NCBI GenBank assembly: GCA_934511465.1
Contig: CAKSWG010000002.1
Span: 1-64,000 of the forward strand
Origin: an uncultured Faecalibacterium sp.
Lineage (GTDB): Bacteria; Bacillota; Clostridia; Oscillospirales; Ruminococcaceae
Direction: 5' to 3'
DNA length: 64,000 nucleotides
The position numbers and the translations under genes are program-made. Numbering within the stretch: the first letter of the stretch is position 1; each line of letters starts with the position of its first letter. Shown one piece after another: positions 17,092-25,814 of this stretch. The notes beneath the pieces were generated by a model, which was not told the DNA's origin, searched no databases, and saw only the letters and a program-made list of their open reading frames with translations.

Positions 17092-17964
17092 ATGCCGGAA
17101 CCCCTTGTCAGCATCATTGTGCCCGCCTATAACGCCGCAGGCTGCATTGCCCGCTGTGTGGAGAGCATCGTCTCCCAGAGCTATCAGGAGCTTGAGATCC
17201 TTCTGCTGAACGACGGCTCCAGGGATGACACCCTTGCCATCTGCCGGAAGCTGGCCGAAGCCGACCCCCGCATCCGGGTGATCGATAAACCGAACACCGG
17301 CGCAGCCGACACCCGCAGCTGCGGCCTTGCGCTGGCCAGAGGCGAGTACATCCAGTTCGCAGACAGCGACGACTATCTGCTGCCGGGCTGCACGGCAAAC
17401 CTTGTGGCAGCTGCCCGGCGCAGCCGTGCCGACCTTGTGCTGGCCCCCTACCGGATGATGGTGCCCCGCAGAGACGGCGGCTATGACACCCGGGAATACA
17501 GCCTGCTGCCCGCAGGGGAGTACAGCAAGGTGGATTACCTGTGGCAGCTCACCGGCCATGCCGCCGCCTTTTACTACGGCGTGCTGTGGAACAAGCTCTA
17601 CCGCCGCGACCTGATCCGGATGGCGCAGATCCGGTTTGAAAATGTCGTTTTCGCCGAGGATCAGCTGTTCAACACCCGGTATCTGCAGGCGGCGCAGCGG
17701 TTCGCCGCCATCGACGAGGCCGTTTACTGCTACATCCAGAACCCGCAGAGCGTCTGTCACACGCAGGTGAGGGTGGCAGACATGCTGCGCCACCGTGACC
17801 GGATGTACCGCGCCTACCGGCAGATGTGCATTCAGCTGGGCGTGTACCACCGGTTCCGTCTGCGGCTGCGGGGCATCTACCTGAGCCTGTTTGAAAGCCC
17901 CCTGCCCAACGGCCCGGTGCAGCGGCTTTCCGACGCCGCCGCCCGCACCCACAGCCGCATCTGA
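17092..17964 (+). CDS. Family 2 glycosyltransferase (paralog 2)
   Basis: A 290-residue GT-A glycosyltransferase. It shows VSIIVPAYNAAGCIARCVES, ILLLNDGSRDDT, NTGAADTRSCGLALARGEYI, the DxD motif FADSDDYLL and YGVLWNKLYRRDL. No membrane helix is seen. The start at 17092 is preferred because GGAGA lies eight bases upstream; an in-frame ATG at 17047 would sit on the transcription start. Paralog 3 begins only 14 bases after its stop, so the two form an operon. It probably acts in surface glycan assembly. Confidence 0.9.
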   Translation: MPEPLVSIIVPAYNAAGCIARCVESIVSQSYQELEILLLNDGSRDDTLAICRKLAEADPRIRVIDKPNTGAADTRSCGLALARGEYIQFADSDDYLLPGCTANLVAAARRSRADLVLAPYRMMVPRRDGGYDTREYSLLPAGEYSKVDYLWQLTGHAAAFYYGVLWNKLYRRDLIRMAQIRFENVVFAEDQLFNTRYLQAAQRFAAIDEAVYCYIQNPQSVCHTQVRVADMLRHRDRMYRAYRQMCIQLGVYHRFRLRLRGIYLSLFESPLPNGPVQRLSDAAARTHSRI

Positions 17965-17978
17965 GGAAAGGAGACACT

Positions 17979-18884
17979 ATGGAATTTCCCCTTGTCAGTA
18001 TCATCGTGCCCATGTACAACGCCGCAGGCTGCATTGCCCGCTGTGTAAAAAGCATCTGTGCCCAGAGCTACAAAAGCATCGAGATCATCCTGCTGAACGA
18101 CGGCTCCAAGGACGGCACCCTCTCGGTCTGCCGTGCTCTTGCCGCGCAGGACCCCCGCATCGCGCTGGTGGACAAGCCCAATTCCGGCGCGGCGGACACC
18201 CGCAATCAGGGGCTTGCGCTGGCCCATGGCCGCTACGTCCAGTTCGTGGACAGCGACGACTGGCTTGCCCCGGACTTTACCGAAAAGCTCGTCACCGCCG
18301 CCGAGACCCACACCGCCGATCTTGTGATCGCGCCCTTCTGGATGGTGTATCCAGAAGACTACGTAGAGCACATCCGCCCGTGGGAAAAGGCGCTGGGCAC
18401 CGTGCTCCGGCGCAACCCGCCCCGCACCCGGGCCTACGGCTATCTGCCCGCCGGGGTGTACACCGGGCAGGAGTACGCCCGGCAGCTGATCGAAAAGCCC
18501 AATACCTTTTACTACGGTGTGCTGTGGAACAAGCTCTACCGCAGGGATCTCCTTGCCGGGCACGGCATCCGCTTCCGACAGGAGCTGTTTGCAGAAGATC
18601 AGCTGTTCAACACCGAATACCTGCGCTATGTGCGCACTGCCGTCTCCATCCCGGACATCGGCTACTATTACCTGCAGTGCAGCCAGAGCGTTTCCCACTC
18701 CAGAGTGACCACCGCCGATATCCTTCTGCTGCGGCGGCGGGTGATGGGCCTGTACAAGAGCATCTATACCGAACTGGGCATCTACCCGGAGACCCGGGCC
18801 GCCATTCTGCGCTCCGCTTTTGGCGAAAACGAGTTCACCCTGCCGCCGCTGGACACCCCGCAGGCCCATTCCTGCAGGCTGTAA
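17979..18884 (+). CDS. Family 2 glycosyltransferase (paralog 3)
   Basis: A 301-residue GT-A glycosyltransferase, closest to paralog 2 at the N-terminus (VSIIVPMYNAAGCIARCVKS) and to paralog 1 in the middle (VTAAETHTADLVIAPFWMV). The DxD site is QFVDSDDWL and the shared YGVLWNKLYRRDL motif follows. AGGAAAGGAG precedes the start. The mixed similarity to both neighbours suggests that the cluster grew by duplication and gene conversion. A strong terminator follows. Confidence 0.9.
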   Translation: MEFPLVSIIVPMYNAAGCIARCVKSICAQSYKSIEIILLNDGSKDGTLSVCRALAAQDPRIALVDKPNSGAADTRNQGLALAHGRYVQFVDSDDWLAPDFTEKLVTAAETHTADLVIAPFWMVYPEDYVEHIRPWEKALGTVLRRNPPRTRAYGYLPAGVYTGQEYARQLIEKPNTFYYGVLWNKLYRRDLLAGHGIRFRQELFAEDQLFNTEYLRYVRTAVSIPDIGYYYLQCSQSVSHSRVTTADILLLRRRVMGLYKSIYTELGIYPETRAAILRSAFGENEFTLPPLDTPQAHSCRL

Positions 18885-18932
18885 CCGGCTGTTTCCGCGG
18901 GCAAAACGGCGCACCGCTTTTCTGCGAACCAC

Positions 18933-18975
18933 ACACCCGGACTGCCGCTGTACGGCATCCGGGTGTTTCTGTTTT
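18933..18975 (+). terminator. Rho-independent terminator after glycosyltransferase 3
   Basis: ACACCCGG pairs with CCGGGTGT, with an inner CTGCCG/CGGCA stem, followed by TTCTGTTTTT. Confidence 0.85.
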
Positions 18976-18983
18976 TATGCGGT

Positions 18984-20783
18984 TCAGCAGCCGATGGAGG
19001 CGCACTTTTCGGCCAGCCAGACCCGCTCTTCCGCGTTCAGGTGCGGGGCCAGCTTTGCAAACACCTGACGGTGGTAGTCGTTCAGCCATGCCAGCTCGTC
19101 TTTGTCCAGCACGCCGGGCAGGATGGGCGAGGTGGCAATGGGCACAAAGGTCAGAGGCTCAAAGCCCAGAAAAGTGCCGTACTGGTTATCCGCCTTGTGG
19201 ATGCACACCAGCTCGTTCTCGATGCGGATGCCCACAAGGTCGGTCTCGTAGACGCCGGGCTCATCGGTGACCACCATGCCGGGACGCATCCGGGTGGTGT
19301 TGCGGCTGTTCAGGGCATGGGGGCCCTCGTGCACATTGCCCACAAAGCTGACGCTGTGGCCGGTGCCGCAGCGGTAGTTGATGAGGTGGCGCCACAGCGG
19401 CTCCCGGGCGATGGTATCGATCATCTTACACTCGCAGTAATCCAGCCAGACAGCCCTGGCAAGGTCGATGTGGCTCTGCAGGGTCCATGTATAGAAGCGC
19501 TTTTCGTCCTCGGTCAGCTCACCCAGCGGATAGGTGCGGGTGATGTCGGTGGTGCCGTCCATGTAGGTGGCACCGCTGTCCACCAGCAGAAAACCCTTCT
19601 TTTCCAGCACAGCGTGATCTTCCGGGGTGGCGTGGTAGTGCATCATGGCCGCATTGCCGCCGTAGGCCGCAATGGTGCCAAAGCTCTCCACAAGGAATTT
19701 ATCGTCCGCACTGCGGTACTTGTGCAGGATCTCGTCCACGGTCAGTTCGGTCAGGGTCTCACCGGCGGCAAGACGGCTTTCCAGCTCCATCTGGAACCGC
19801 ACCATAGCCACAGCGTCCCGGATATGGGCCTGCTTTGTGTGGGCAAGCTCTGTTTCGTTCTTCACGCCCTTCATCAGCAGCAGCGGGTCGGTGCCGTCCT
19901 TCACGGTGAGGGCGGCATTCTGTTCCAGCACCTGATACACGGCGTAGTTGACGGTGGCCGTCTCGGCCAGCACGGTCTGCGGCTCGGTCTCGGCCGCAAG
20001 GCAGGACAGCACATCATCATACTCCGCCAGCGTGACGCCGTTTGCTTCCAGCTCTGCCCGGGCTTCCGGGGCCACGCGGGCTGTGTTGATGAACAGCACC
20101 GCCCGGTCCGGGGTCACGTAGCAGTAGGCCACAGCGTAGGGGGTGCACTCGATGTCCATGGCGCGCAGATTCAGCAGCCATGCCAGATTGTCCAGCTTGC
20201 CCACGAACTGCGCGGTGCAGCCCAGTTTCCGGAGCCTGCCGCGCAGCTGTTCCAGCTTTTGGGCGGGGGAGAAGCCCGCATACTCCTCCGGCAGGATCCA
20301 CGCCGGGGTGTCCGGCAGGGCGGGGCGGCCCTCGGTCCACAGCTCGTCCTCAAGGCGCAGCGTCCGGATGGAAGCGCCCTTTTTCTCCAATGCCTTTTTC
20401 AGGCCGTTCACGAGGGCCGTGCTGGCGGTCAGGCCGCACAGGCCCAGCGTCTCCCCCTCGTTCAGGGCGTTGGCACAGTATTCCTCCACGGTGGGCACAC
20501 CCGGTTCCCCCATGCGCTGCAGCTCGATCTCGGTACCGGCAAGCTCTTTTTCCGCCTGCACGAAATACCGGCCATCGGCCCACAGAGCGCTCCCGGTACG
20601 GGTGACGACAAGGCTGGAGTTCTCGCCGTGGAACCCGGAGAACCAGGTCAGGCTGGTGTAGTGGGCGGGCAGGTACTCACTGGCATGGGGGTCCCCCACC
20701 GGGATCAGATAAACAGCCACGCCGTTTGCGGCCATGGCGGCACGCAGCGCGGCAAGGCGCTCGGGTACGGTATTCATGCTCAT
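18984..20783 (-). CDS. Xaa-Pro aminopeptidase (M24B family)
   Basis: A 599-residue dinuclear metallopeptidase that removes N-terminal residues before proline; cytoplasmic. The long form has two creatinase-like N-terminal domains (residues 1-310) and a pita-bread catalytic domain. All five metal ligands are seen: two Asp in LVDSGATYMDGTTDITRTYP, His in GTGHSVSFVG, Glu in VVTDEPGVYE and Glu in GIRIENELV. The start at 20783 (MSMNTVPERL) is chosen because GGAAG precedes it; a longer in-frame extension would run towards repeat R3. It ends next to the terminator of the convergent glycosyltransferase gene. Confidence 0.93.
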   Translation of the reverse strand: MSMNTVPERLAALRAAMAANGVAVYLIPVGDPHASEYLPAHYTSLTWFSGFHGENSSLVVTRTGSALWADGRYFVQAEKELAGTEIELQRMGEPGVPTVEEYCANALNEGETLGLCGLTASTALVNGLKKALEKKGASIRTLRLEDELWTEGRPALPDTPAWILPEEYAGFSPAQKLEQLRGRLRKLGCTAQFVGKLDNLAWLLNLRAMDIECTPYAVAYCYVTPDRAVLFINTARVAPEARAELEANGVTLAEYDDVLSCLAAETEPQTVLAETATVNYAVYQVLEQNAALTVKDGTDPLLLMKGVKNETELAHTKQAHIRDAVAMVRFQMELESRLAAGETLTELTVDEILHKYRSADDKFLVESFGTIAAYGGNAAMMHYHATPEDHAVLEKKGFLLVDSGATYMDGTTDITRTYPLGELTEDEKRFYTWTLQSHIDLARAVWLDYCECKMIDTIAREPLWRHLINYRCGTGHSVSFVGNVHEGPHALNSRNTTRMRPGMVVTDEPGVYETDLVGIRIENELVCIHKADNQYGTFLGFEPLTFVPIATSPILPGVLDKDELAWLNDYHRQVFAKLAPHLNAEERVWLAEKCASIGC

Positions 20784-20899
20784 AATGACAGCTTCCTTTT
20801 TTCTATGGCCGGACCGCCGGAAAAGCCCCCGGCGGCAGGGAATTTTTCTGTGTCCTATTGTATCATTCCGGGAAAAAGATTGCAATGCAGGGGGGCTGA

Positions 20900-21071
20900 A
20901 CCCTCTCCGTCATCGCTGCGCGATGCCACCTCCCCCGAAAGGGGGAGGTTTTACTCCACTTATCGGCAGATGGCAAAAGCTCCCCCTGAGTGGAACGACT
21001 TCCCCCGGCCGGGGGAAGATGGCAAAGCCAGAAAGGGGAACGGCTGGCGAACGCAGTGAGACTGAGAGGGT
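20900..21071. repeat. Dispersed palindromic repeat, copy R3
   Basis: A roughly 172-bp copy with shortened ends ACCCTCTC/GAGAGGGT, a CTCCCCCGAAAGGGGGAG palindrome and the CTTCCCCCGGCCGGGGGAAG arm. It lies in the 500-base gap between the peptidase and CobW genes. The remainder of that gap (21072-21190) is AT-rich and shows no gene. Confidence 0.8.
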
Positions 21072-21197
21072 CCGCTCTTGGGAGCACTGGCACGGCAACA
21101 GCCGTGACTGAAGGAGTTGTTTTCTTCTTTTTTCTTGAAAACGCAACTTTCTTGCAAAAAAAGTTACAATTTTTTCTTGAAAAAGGCCGGTTTCCCA

Positions 21198-21229
21198 TTG
21201 ACAGCCTTGTTATAATAGGAATGTAAGAT
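21198..21229 (+). promoter_or_regulatory. Probable promoter of the CobW operon
   Basis: A perfect TTGACA (21198-21203) and a perfect TATAAT (21211-21216) are present but too close together to be one promoter. TTGACA could pair with a weak -10 near 21221-21229. TTATAAT and AATGTAA form an imperfect inverted repeat at 21210-21226 that could be a metal-regulator site. Assignment of the elements is uncertain. Confidence 0.4.
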
Positions 21230-21284
21230 ATTTGAGCCAGCACTCTGCGGCTCTTTGCGCTAAAAAGAAAGAGGCAATTGAATC

Positions 21285-22520
21285 ATGACCAAAATCGATA
21301 TTTTCTCCGGCTTCCTGGGTGCCGGTAAGACTACGCTGATCAAAAAGCTCATCAAAGAGGCCTTTGCCGGCCAGCAGGTCGTTCTGATCGAGAACGAGTT
21401 CGGCGAGATCGGCATTGACGGCGGCTTTCTGAAGGAAAGCGGCATCCAGATCAACGAGCTGAACGCCGGCTGCATCTGCTGCTCTCTGGTGGGCGACTTC
21501 CGCACCGCCTTGCAGCAGGTGGTGGAGCAGTACCATCCGGACCGCATCGTGATCGAGCCCTCCGGCGTGGGCAAGCTGTCCGACGTGACCCGCGCTGTGG
21601 AAGGCGTGGCCGAGCATCTGGATGTGCAGCTGAACAGCTTTGTCACCGTGGCCGATGTGAACAAGGTCAAGATGTATATGAAGAACTTCGGCGAGTTCTA
21701 CGACGACCAGATCAGCCACGCAAGCTGCATCCTGCTCAGCCGCACCCAGACCGCCAGCGAAGAGAAGATCGCCGCTGCAGTCGCCCTGCTGCGCGAGAAG
21801 AACCCCACCGCTACCATCGTGACCACCGCATGGGACGAGCTGACTGGTGAGCAGATCCTGAAGGCCATGTCCACCAAGGACGACTTCAAGGCAGAGTTGA
21901 TTGCCATGGCTGCAAAGGCCAACGAAGAGCACACCCACGAGGACGAGGAAGAAGAGCACCACCATCATCACCACTATGACGAAAACGGTGTGTGCAGCTG
22001 CGGCCATCATCACGACCACGATGATGATGACGACGAGGATGAGCACGAGCATCACCACGATCACGATGAAGATGATGACCACGATGAGCACGAGCACCAT
22101 CATCACGATCATGACGACCATGACCATTGCTGCTGCGGCCACCATCACGACCACGATGACGACGATGACGAGGATGAGCACGAGCATCATCACGACCATG
22201 ACGGCCACTGCTGCTGCGGCCATCACCATCATCATGACCACGACGCCGACGAGGTGTTCACCAGCTGGGGCGTCGAGACGGCCCGCAAGTTCACCAAGGC
22301 AGAAGTGGAGCACGCCCTCACCGAGCTGGATACCGGCAATTACGGCATGATCCTGCGCAGCAAGGGCATCGTGAACGGCGGCGCAGACGGCTGGCTGGAG
22401 TTCGACTATGTGCCCGGCGAGTGGGAAGTGCGTGCCCGCGGTGCAGATGTGGGCGGCAAGCTGGTGGTCATCGGCTCCAAGCTGAACGAAAAGGCCATTG
22501 CAGAGCTGTTCGGCTGCTGA
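21285..22520 (+). CDS. CobW/COG0523 GTPase with long His/Asp-rich metal-binding region
   Basis: A 411-residue G3E-family GTPase, of the group that delivers metals such as zinc to client proteins. Walker A is GFLGAGKTT (residues 8-16), and the metal-binding CxCC motif is GCICCSL (about 63-69). Walker B and switch regions follow (RIVIEPSGVGKLSD). Residues 210-325 are a remarkable insert of His, Asp and Glu runs (HEHHHDHDEDD-type) with three CG/CCCGHHHD modules, surely a metal store or sensor. The C-terminal CobW_C domain (LRSKGIVNGGADGWLEFDY) is intact. It heads an operon with a second P-loop protein and a small Ala/Glu-rich protein. Zinc is the likely metal. Confidence 0.93.
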   Translation: MTKIDIFSGFLGAGKTTLIKKLIKEAFAGQQVVLIENEFGEIGIDGGFLKESGIQINELNAGCICCSLVGDFRTALQQVVEQYHPDRIVIEPSGVGKLSDVTRAVEGVAEHLDVQLNSFVTVADVNKVKMYMKNFGEFYDDQISHASCILLSRTQTASEEKIAAAVALLREKNPTATIVTTAWDELTGEQILKAMSTKDDFKAELIAMAAKANEEHTHEDEEEEHHHHHHYDENGVCSCGHHHDHDDDDDEDEHEHHHDHDEDDDHDEHEHHHHDHDDHDHCCCGHHHDHDDDDDEDEHEHHHDHDGHCCCGHHHHHDHDADEVFTSWGVETARKFTKAEVEHALTELDTGNYGMILRSKGIVNGGADGWLEFDYVPGEWEVRARGADVGGKLVVIGSKLNEKAIAELFGC

Positions 22521-22601
22521 ACCCCTCTTCCGGCGCTCCGCGCCAGCTCCTGCAGCGAGGGAGCAAAGAGGACGAATCATCGATAAGGAGAAACCATTCC
22601 T

Positions 22602-23564
22602 ATGGCAAAAGAAATTCCGGTCTACCTGTTTGTGGGCTTTCTGGAAAGCGGCAAGACCAAATTCATTCAGGAGACCTTTGAAGACCCCAACTTTGACTCC
22701 GGCGACAAGACCCTGCTGCTGATCTGCGAAGAGGGCGAAGAAGAGTATAATCCCAAAAAGTTCGCCTTTCCCGGCGTGACCGTCAAGGTGCTGGAGGACA
22801 AGGCCGAGCTGAACCCGCAGAACCTGCTCAAGCTGGAAAAGGAATCCGGCGCAGGCCGCGTGGTCATTGAGTACAACGGCATGTGGCTGCTGCAGGATCT
22901 GGCCGAAGCTCTGCCCGAGAGCTGGATCGTGTACCAGTGCATCGCCACCGCTGACGGCACCACCGCCCTGACCTACGCCCGCGACAACTCCATGCGCAGC
23001 CTGCTGCTGGACAAGATCGCCCGCAGTGAGCTGATCGTGTTCAACCGCGCCGAAGCCGTGAACAACGACGCCGCCCGTCAGGAGCTGCACAAGCTGGTGC
23101 GTCAGGCTTCCCGCAAGTGCGACATCGCCTACGAGTTTGCCGACGGCAGCGTGGCCTATGACGACATCCCCGACCCGCTGCCCTTTGACATCAACGCGGA
23201 TATCATCGACATTCCGGATGACGATTTCGGCATCTGGTACATGGACTGTCAGGACGAGCCCCAGAAATACACCGGCAAAACGGTCAAATTCCTTGCACAG
23301 GTGTGCCAGACCAATCGTGCCGGCAAGAACAGCTTCGTGCCGGGCCGTTTCGCCATGACCTGCTGCGTGCAGGACATCCAGTTCGTAGGCTTCCCCTGCA
23401 GCTACGATGGCTACAAGGCGCTGGAGCAGCGCGCATGGGTGCGGGTGACCGCAAAGGTAGGCTACAAGTTCCATAACATCTACCGCGGCAAAGGCCCGGT
23501 GCTCACCGCTGTGTCGGTGGAGCCCGCCGAAAAGCCGCTGGAAGATGTAGTAACATTCTCTTGA
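22602..23564 (+). CDS. P-loop G3E-like GTPase fused to a DUF1980/TIGR03943-type domain
   Basis: A 320-residue cytoplasmic protein of two parts. Residues 1-205 resemble a CobW-type GTPase, with Walker A FVGFLESGKTKFI and the strand-helix pattern of the family, but the CxCC metal motif is missing. Residues 215-320, with YTGKTVKFLAQV, VPGRFAMTCCVQDIQFVGFPC and GYKALEQRAWVRVTAKV, look like the C-terminal domain of YcgQ/TIGR03943 proteins, which normally occur as membrane-protein tails beside YcgR permeases. Such a fusion links a metal GTPase to a Cys-containing domain of unknown job. It lies 81 bases downstream of the His-rich CobW gene, in the same operon. Confidence 0.75.
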   Translation: MAKEIPVYLFVGFLESGKTKFIQETFEDPNFDSGDKTLLLICEEGEEEYNPKKFAFPGVTVKVLEDKAELNPQNLLKLEKESGAGRVVIEYNGMWLLQDLAEALPESWIVYQCIATADGTTALTYARDNSMRSLLLDKIARSELIVFNRAEAVNNDAARQELHKLVRQASRKCDIAYEFADGSVAYDDIPDPLPFDINADIIDIPDDDFGIWYMDCQDEPQKYTGKTVKFLAQVCQTNRAGKNSFVPGRFAMTCCVQDIQFVGFPCSYDGYKALEQRAWVRVTAKVGYKFHNIYRGKGPVLTAVSVEPAEKPLEDVVTFS

Positions 23565-23589
23565 TCTGATCTTTCAAGGAGGTCCCGGC

Positions 23590-24057
23590 ATGAAAACACT
23601 GTTCCGTATCCTTGGCACGGCTGCTGCGGTAGCCGTTACCGGTGCTGCCATCGTGGCACTGGACAAGATCCTGAACCAGAAAGACCCGCTCCACGTGGAG
23701 GAAGTAGAATTCCCCGAGGACGCTGAGCTGGACCCCAAGGAGGCCGAAAAGGCTGCCGAGGCCTACGCCGAGGGCGAGGCAAAGGCGGCAGACGAGGCCA
23801 ATGCAGAGGCCGCTGCCGCCGAAGCCCCGGAAGCGGCTGCCGGACCTGCTGCCCAGCCCGCCGAAGAAGCCGCTGCCCCGGCAGCACCCGCAGAGGGCGG
23901 CGAGAAGCCGGTGTGCGACCCGGAGGCGCCCAACCCGAACCCGGTGGAAGCAGGCCCCGCCGTGGCGCCCAAAGACGAGAGCGGAAAATTCGATCCCACC
24001 AAGATCGCCGAAGCCAGTGACTTCGGCGACTGGGAAGAACAGGGCTGCAAAGGATAA
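23590..24057 (+). CDS. Small Ala/Glu-rich membrane-anchored protein
   Basis: A 155-residue protein. The N-terminal segment LFRILGTAAAVAVTGAAIVAL is a single membrane helix or uncleaved signal. After a short VEEVEFPED stretch, residues 45-110 are almost only Ala, Glu and Pro. The tail ends in FDPTKIAEASDFGDWEEQGCKG, with Cys residues at 118 and near the end. I do not recognise a family. It follows the GTPase fusion by 25 bases with AAGGAGG, so it is the last gene of the metal-related operon. Confidence 0.7.
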   Translation: MKTLFRILGTAAAVAVTGAAIVALDKILNQKDPLHVEEVEFPEDAELDPKEAEKAAEAYAEGEAKAADEANAEAAAAEAPEAAAGPAAQPAEEAAAPAAPAEGGEKPVCDPEAPNPNPVEAGPAVAPKDESGKFDPTKIAEASDFGDWEEQGCKG

Positions 24058-24069
24058 CATGTGACTAGA

Positions 24070-24105
24070 AAAGGGACGATGTGAACATCACATCGTCCCT
24101 TTTTG
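24070..24105. terminator. Bidirectional terminator
   Basis: AAAGGGACGATGTG and CACATCGTCCCTTT flank a five-base loop with A/T runs on both sides. It ends the CobW operon and the convergent Crp-type gene. Confidence 0.92.
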
Positions 24106-24106
24106 G

Positions 24107-24805
24107 TTATTCTCCTCTTGCCAGCTGCTGCAGCTTTTTCCGGTCCAGCACCTGCACGCCGCCCCGGAACAGCCGCACCCAGCCCTCCTGTGCAAAGTAT
24201 TTCAGCATCCGGCTCACCACCTCGCGGGCAGAGCCCATATACTTTGCCATCTGGTCGTGGGTCATGCGCACCTCATCACCGCCGGTCTTGGCCAGCTCAT
24301 CGGTGAGAAAAATGGCAAGCCTGCGGTCTGCGCTCATGAACAGCACCTGCTGCATGGTCCACATGCTGTCGGAAAAGCGCTCTGCCGTCATCTGATAGGC
24401 GTAGCAGCGCACATGCACGTTCTGCTGCATCAGCCTGCGGAAGATGCCCGCGCTGATGCAGTAGGCTTCGGTGTCCTCTTCGGCGTCGATATACAGGTCG
24501 ATGTTCACCGAGTCCATGACGCAGGAGGCCGACAGGATGCACACCTCCCCGCCGAACAGGCGGTAAAGGGTCACGTCCCGCCCGTCCTCCGAGAGCAGAT
24601 AGGCCCGCAGCTGGCCCGAGCGCAGCAGCAGGATGCCCACACAGCTTTCCAGCGGGCTGTGCACCCTTGCCCCCTTTGCGTAGTGCACCGGCCGGGTGTA
24701 GCGGCAGAGCATCTCCTGCTCCTCCGGCGTCAGGTCATTCCAGAAGGGAAAGCCTTTAGCAAGACAGCCACGGTGATCGGTCGCTTTTTCCGTCATTCCA
24801 TTCAT
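24107..24805 (-). CDS. Crp/Fnr-family transcriptional regulator
   Basis: A 232-residue regulator with an N-terminal cyclic-nucleotide-binding-like barrel (residues 20-140) and a C-terminal winged helix (RMTHDQMAKYMGSAREVVSRMLKYF). The recognition helix reads SAREVVSRML, like Fnr/Crp members. Cysteines occur, but not in a clear Fe-S arrangement. The start at 24805 shares ATGA with the stop of the upstream thioredoxin-reductase-like gene. A second Met nine bases later has better ribosome-site spacing and is an alternative. Pairing with a flavin oxidoreductase suggests control by redox or oxygen state, which is inference. Confidence 0.87.
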   Translation of the reverse strand: MNGMTEKATDHRGCLAKGFPFWNDLTPEEQEMLCRYTRPVHYAKGARVHSPLESCVGILLLRSGQLRAYLLSEDGRDVTLYRLFGGEVCILSASCVMDSVNIDLYIDAEEDTEAYCISAGIFRRLMQQNVHVRCYAYQMTAERFSDSMWTMQQVLFMSADRRLAIFLTDELAKTGGDEVRMTHDQMAKYMGSAREVVSRMLKYFAQEGWVRLFRGGVQVLDRKKLQQLARGE

Positions 24806-25659
24806 CCTTTCCGCAGGGCCTTGGCGGCTTCGGTGCCAGCCTGTGCGCCCTCATACACGGCCTTTGCCACCTGCAGAAGGCCCCCGGTGCAGTCGCCCGC
24901 CGCATACAGGCCGGGCACGGTGGTCTGCATCCGCGCATCCACAACGATGCGGTTCCCGTCCACCTCTGCGCCGATCTTCCTGGCCAGTGCGGTGCTGCCC
25001 GCCACGCCCAGCGCCACGAACACGCCGCTGACAGGCAGCTGCACACCGCCGGACAGCTGCACGCCGGTGACAACGGTTTCGCCCAGAACAGCCTCCACGG
25101 CCTGCGGATAGACCGTGATCTCCGGCGGGAAGTCCGCCGTCAGCGGTGCGCCGTTGGTCAGCAGGGTGACGCTGCGCACCACCGGCAGCAGAGCCTGCAC
25201 CTCGTGCAGGGCGTACTCGCCGCTGCCCAGCACCGCCACGTCCTTTCCACGGTAGAAAAAGGCATCGCAGGCGGCGCAATAGCTCACACCGTGCCCCTCC
25301 AGCCCGGCAAGGCCCGGGATGCGCGGCACCGCCCGGGATGCGCCCGTGGCCAGAATGACCGCGTCCGCAGGGTAATTTTTATCCACTGTTTCTACGGTGA
25401 GTTTATCCGTATAGGTCAGGCCCACCGCTTCAGCTGTGACGAACTGCACGCCCAGACGTCTGGCGTTTTCCATGCTGCGGCGTTCCAGCTCTGCACCGGA
25501 AACAGGCTGGGCAAAGCCGTAATAATTTTCGATCTTTTCGGCGCGTGCCAGCGCCCCTGCGCCCTTGGTCAGCACGGTGGTCTGCACCCCGGCGCGCACG
25601 GCGTACAGGGCAGCGGACACCCCCGCCGGGCCGGAACCGACAATGATAATGCTGGGCAT
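24802..25659 (-). CDS. trxB: Thioredoxin reductase-like FAD/NAD(P)H oxidoreductase
   Basis: A 285-residue two-dinucleotide-fold flavoprotein. The FAD motif is IVGSGPAGVSAALYA, the redox-active CxxC is YCAACDAFF (about 130-138), and the NAD(P)H fold is VAVLGSGEYALHEV. The C-terminal FAD motif is LYAAGDCTGGLLQVAKAVYEG. It is somewhat shorter than typical TrxB (about 310), and the NADPH motif is GSGEYA rather than GGGDSA, so it may use another partner or cofactor. It is translationally coupled to the Crp-type gene. Confidence 0.85.
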   Translation of the reverse strand: MPSIIIVGSGPAGVSAALYAVRAGVQTTVLTKGAGALARAEKIENYYGFAQPVSGAELERRSMENARRLGVQFVTAEAVGLTYTDKLTVETVDKNYPADAVILATGASRAVPRIPGLAGLEGHGVSYCAACDAFFYRGKDVAVLGSGEYALHEVQALLPVVRSVTLLTNGAPLTADFPPEITVYPQAVEAVLGETVVTGVQLSGGVQLPVSGVFVALGVAGSTALARKIGAEVDGNRIVVDARMQTTVPGLYAAGDCTGGLLQVAKAVYEGAQAGTEAAKALRKG

Positions 25660-25745
25660 GGGATAACCCCCTCCTTCGGATGCATTTTTCTACAGTATAC
25701 ACCCTTTTTGGAAAAATTTCCGTGACCGGGTCGCAAAAATTGCGC

Positions 25746-25774
25746 TTTTCAAGCGGAAAAGAGTATGTTATACT
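25746..25774 (+). promoter_or_regulatory. Promoter of the asparaginase gene
   Basis: TATACT at 25769-25774 is a good -10. TTTTCA at 25746-25751 is a weak -35 at 17 bases. Confidence 0.5.
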
Positions 25775-25814
25775 GTTTCAGTTATCTGAATCTTCTGCCA
25801 TGGAGGCTTATTTT

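Noticed and set aside
17891..19270. 459-codon frame over glycosyltransferase 3 and the peptidase end
   Set aside because: Pro/Arg-rich shadow of the real gene in another frame, crossing a terminator.
21210..21226. Zur box before the CobW operon
   Set aside because: Inverted repeat matches only 5 of 7 positions per half; kept as a weak remark only.
21285..22520. His/Asp-rich stretch as a DNA microsatellite artefact
   Set aside because: The frame stays open through it and the CobW_C domain follows in frame, so it is coding.
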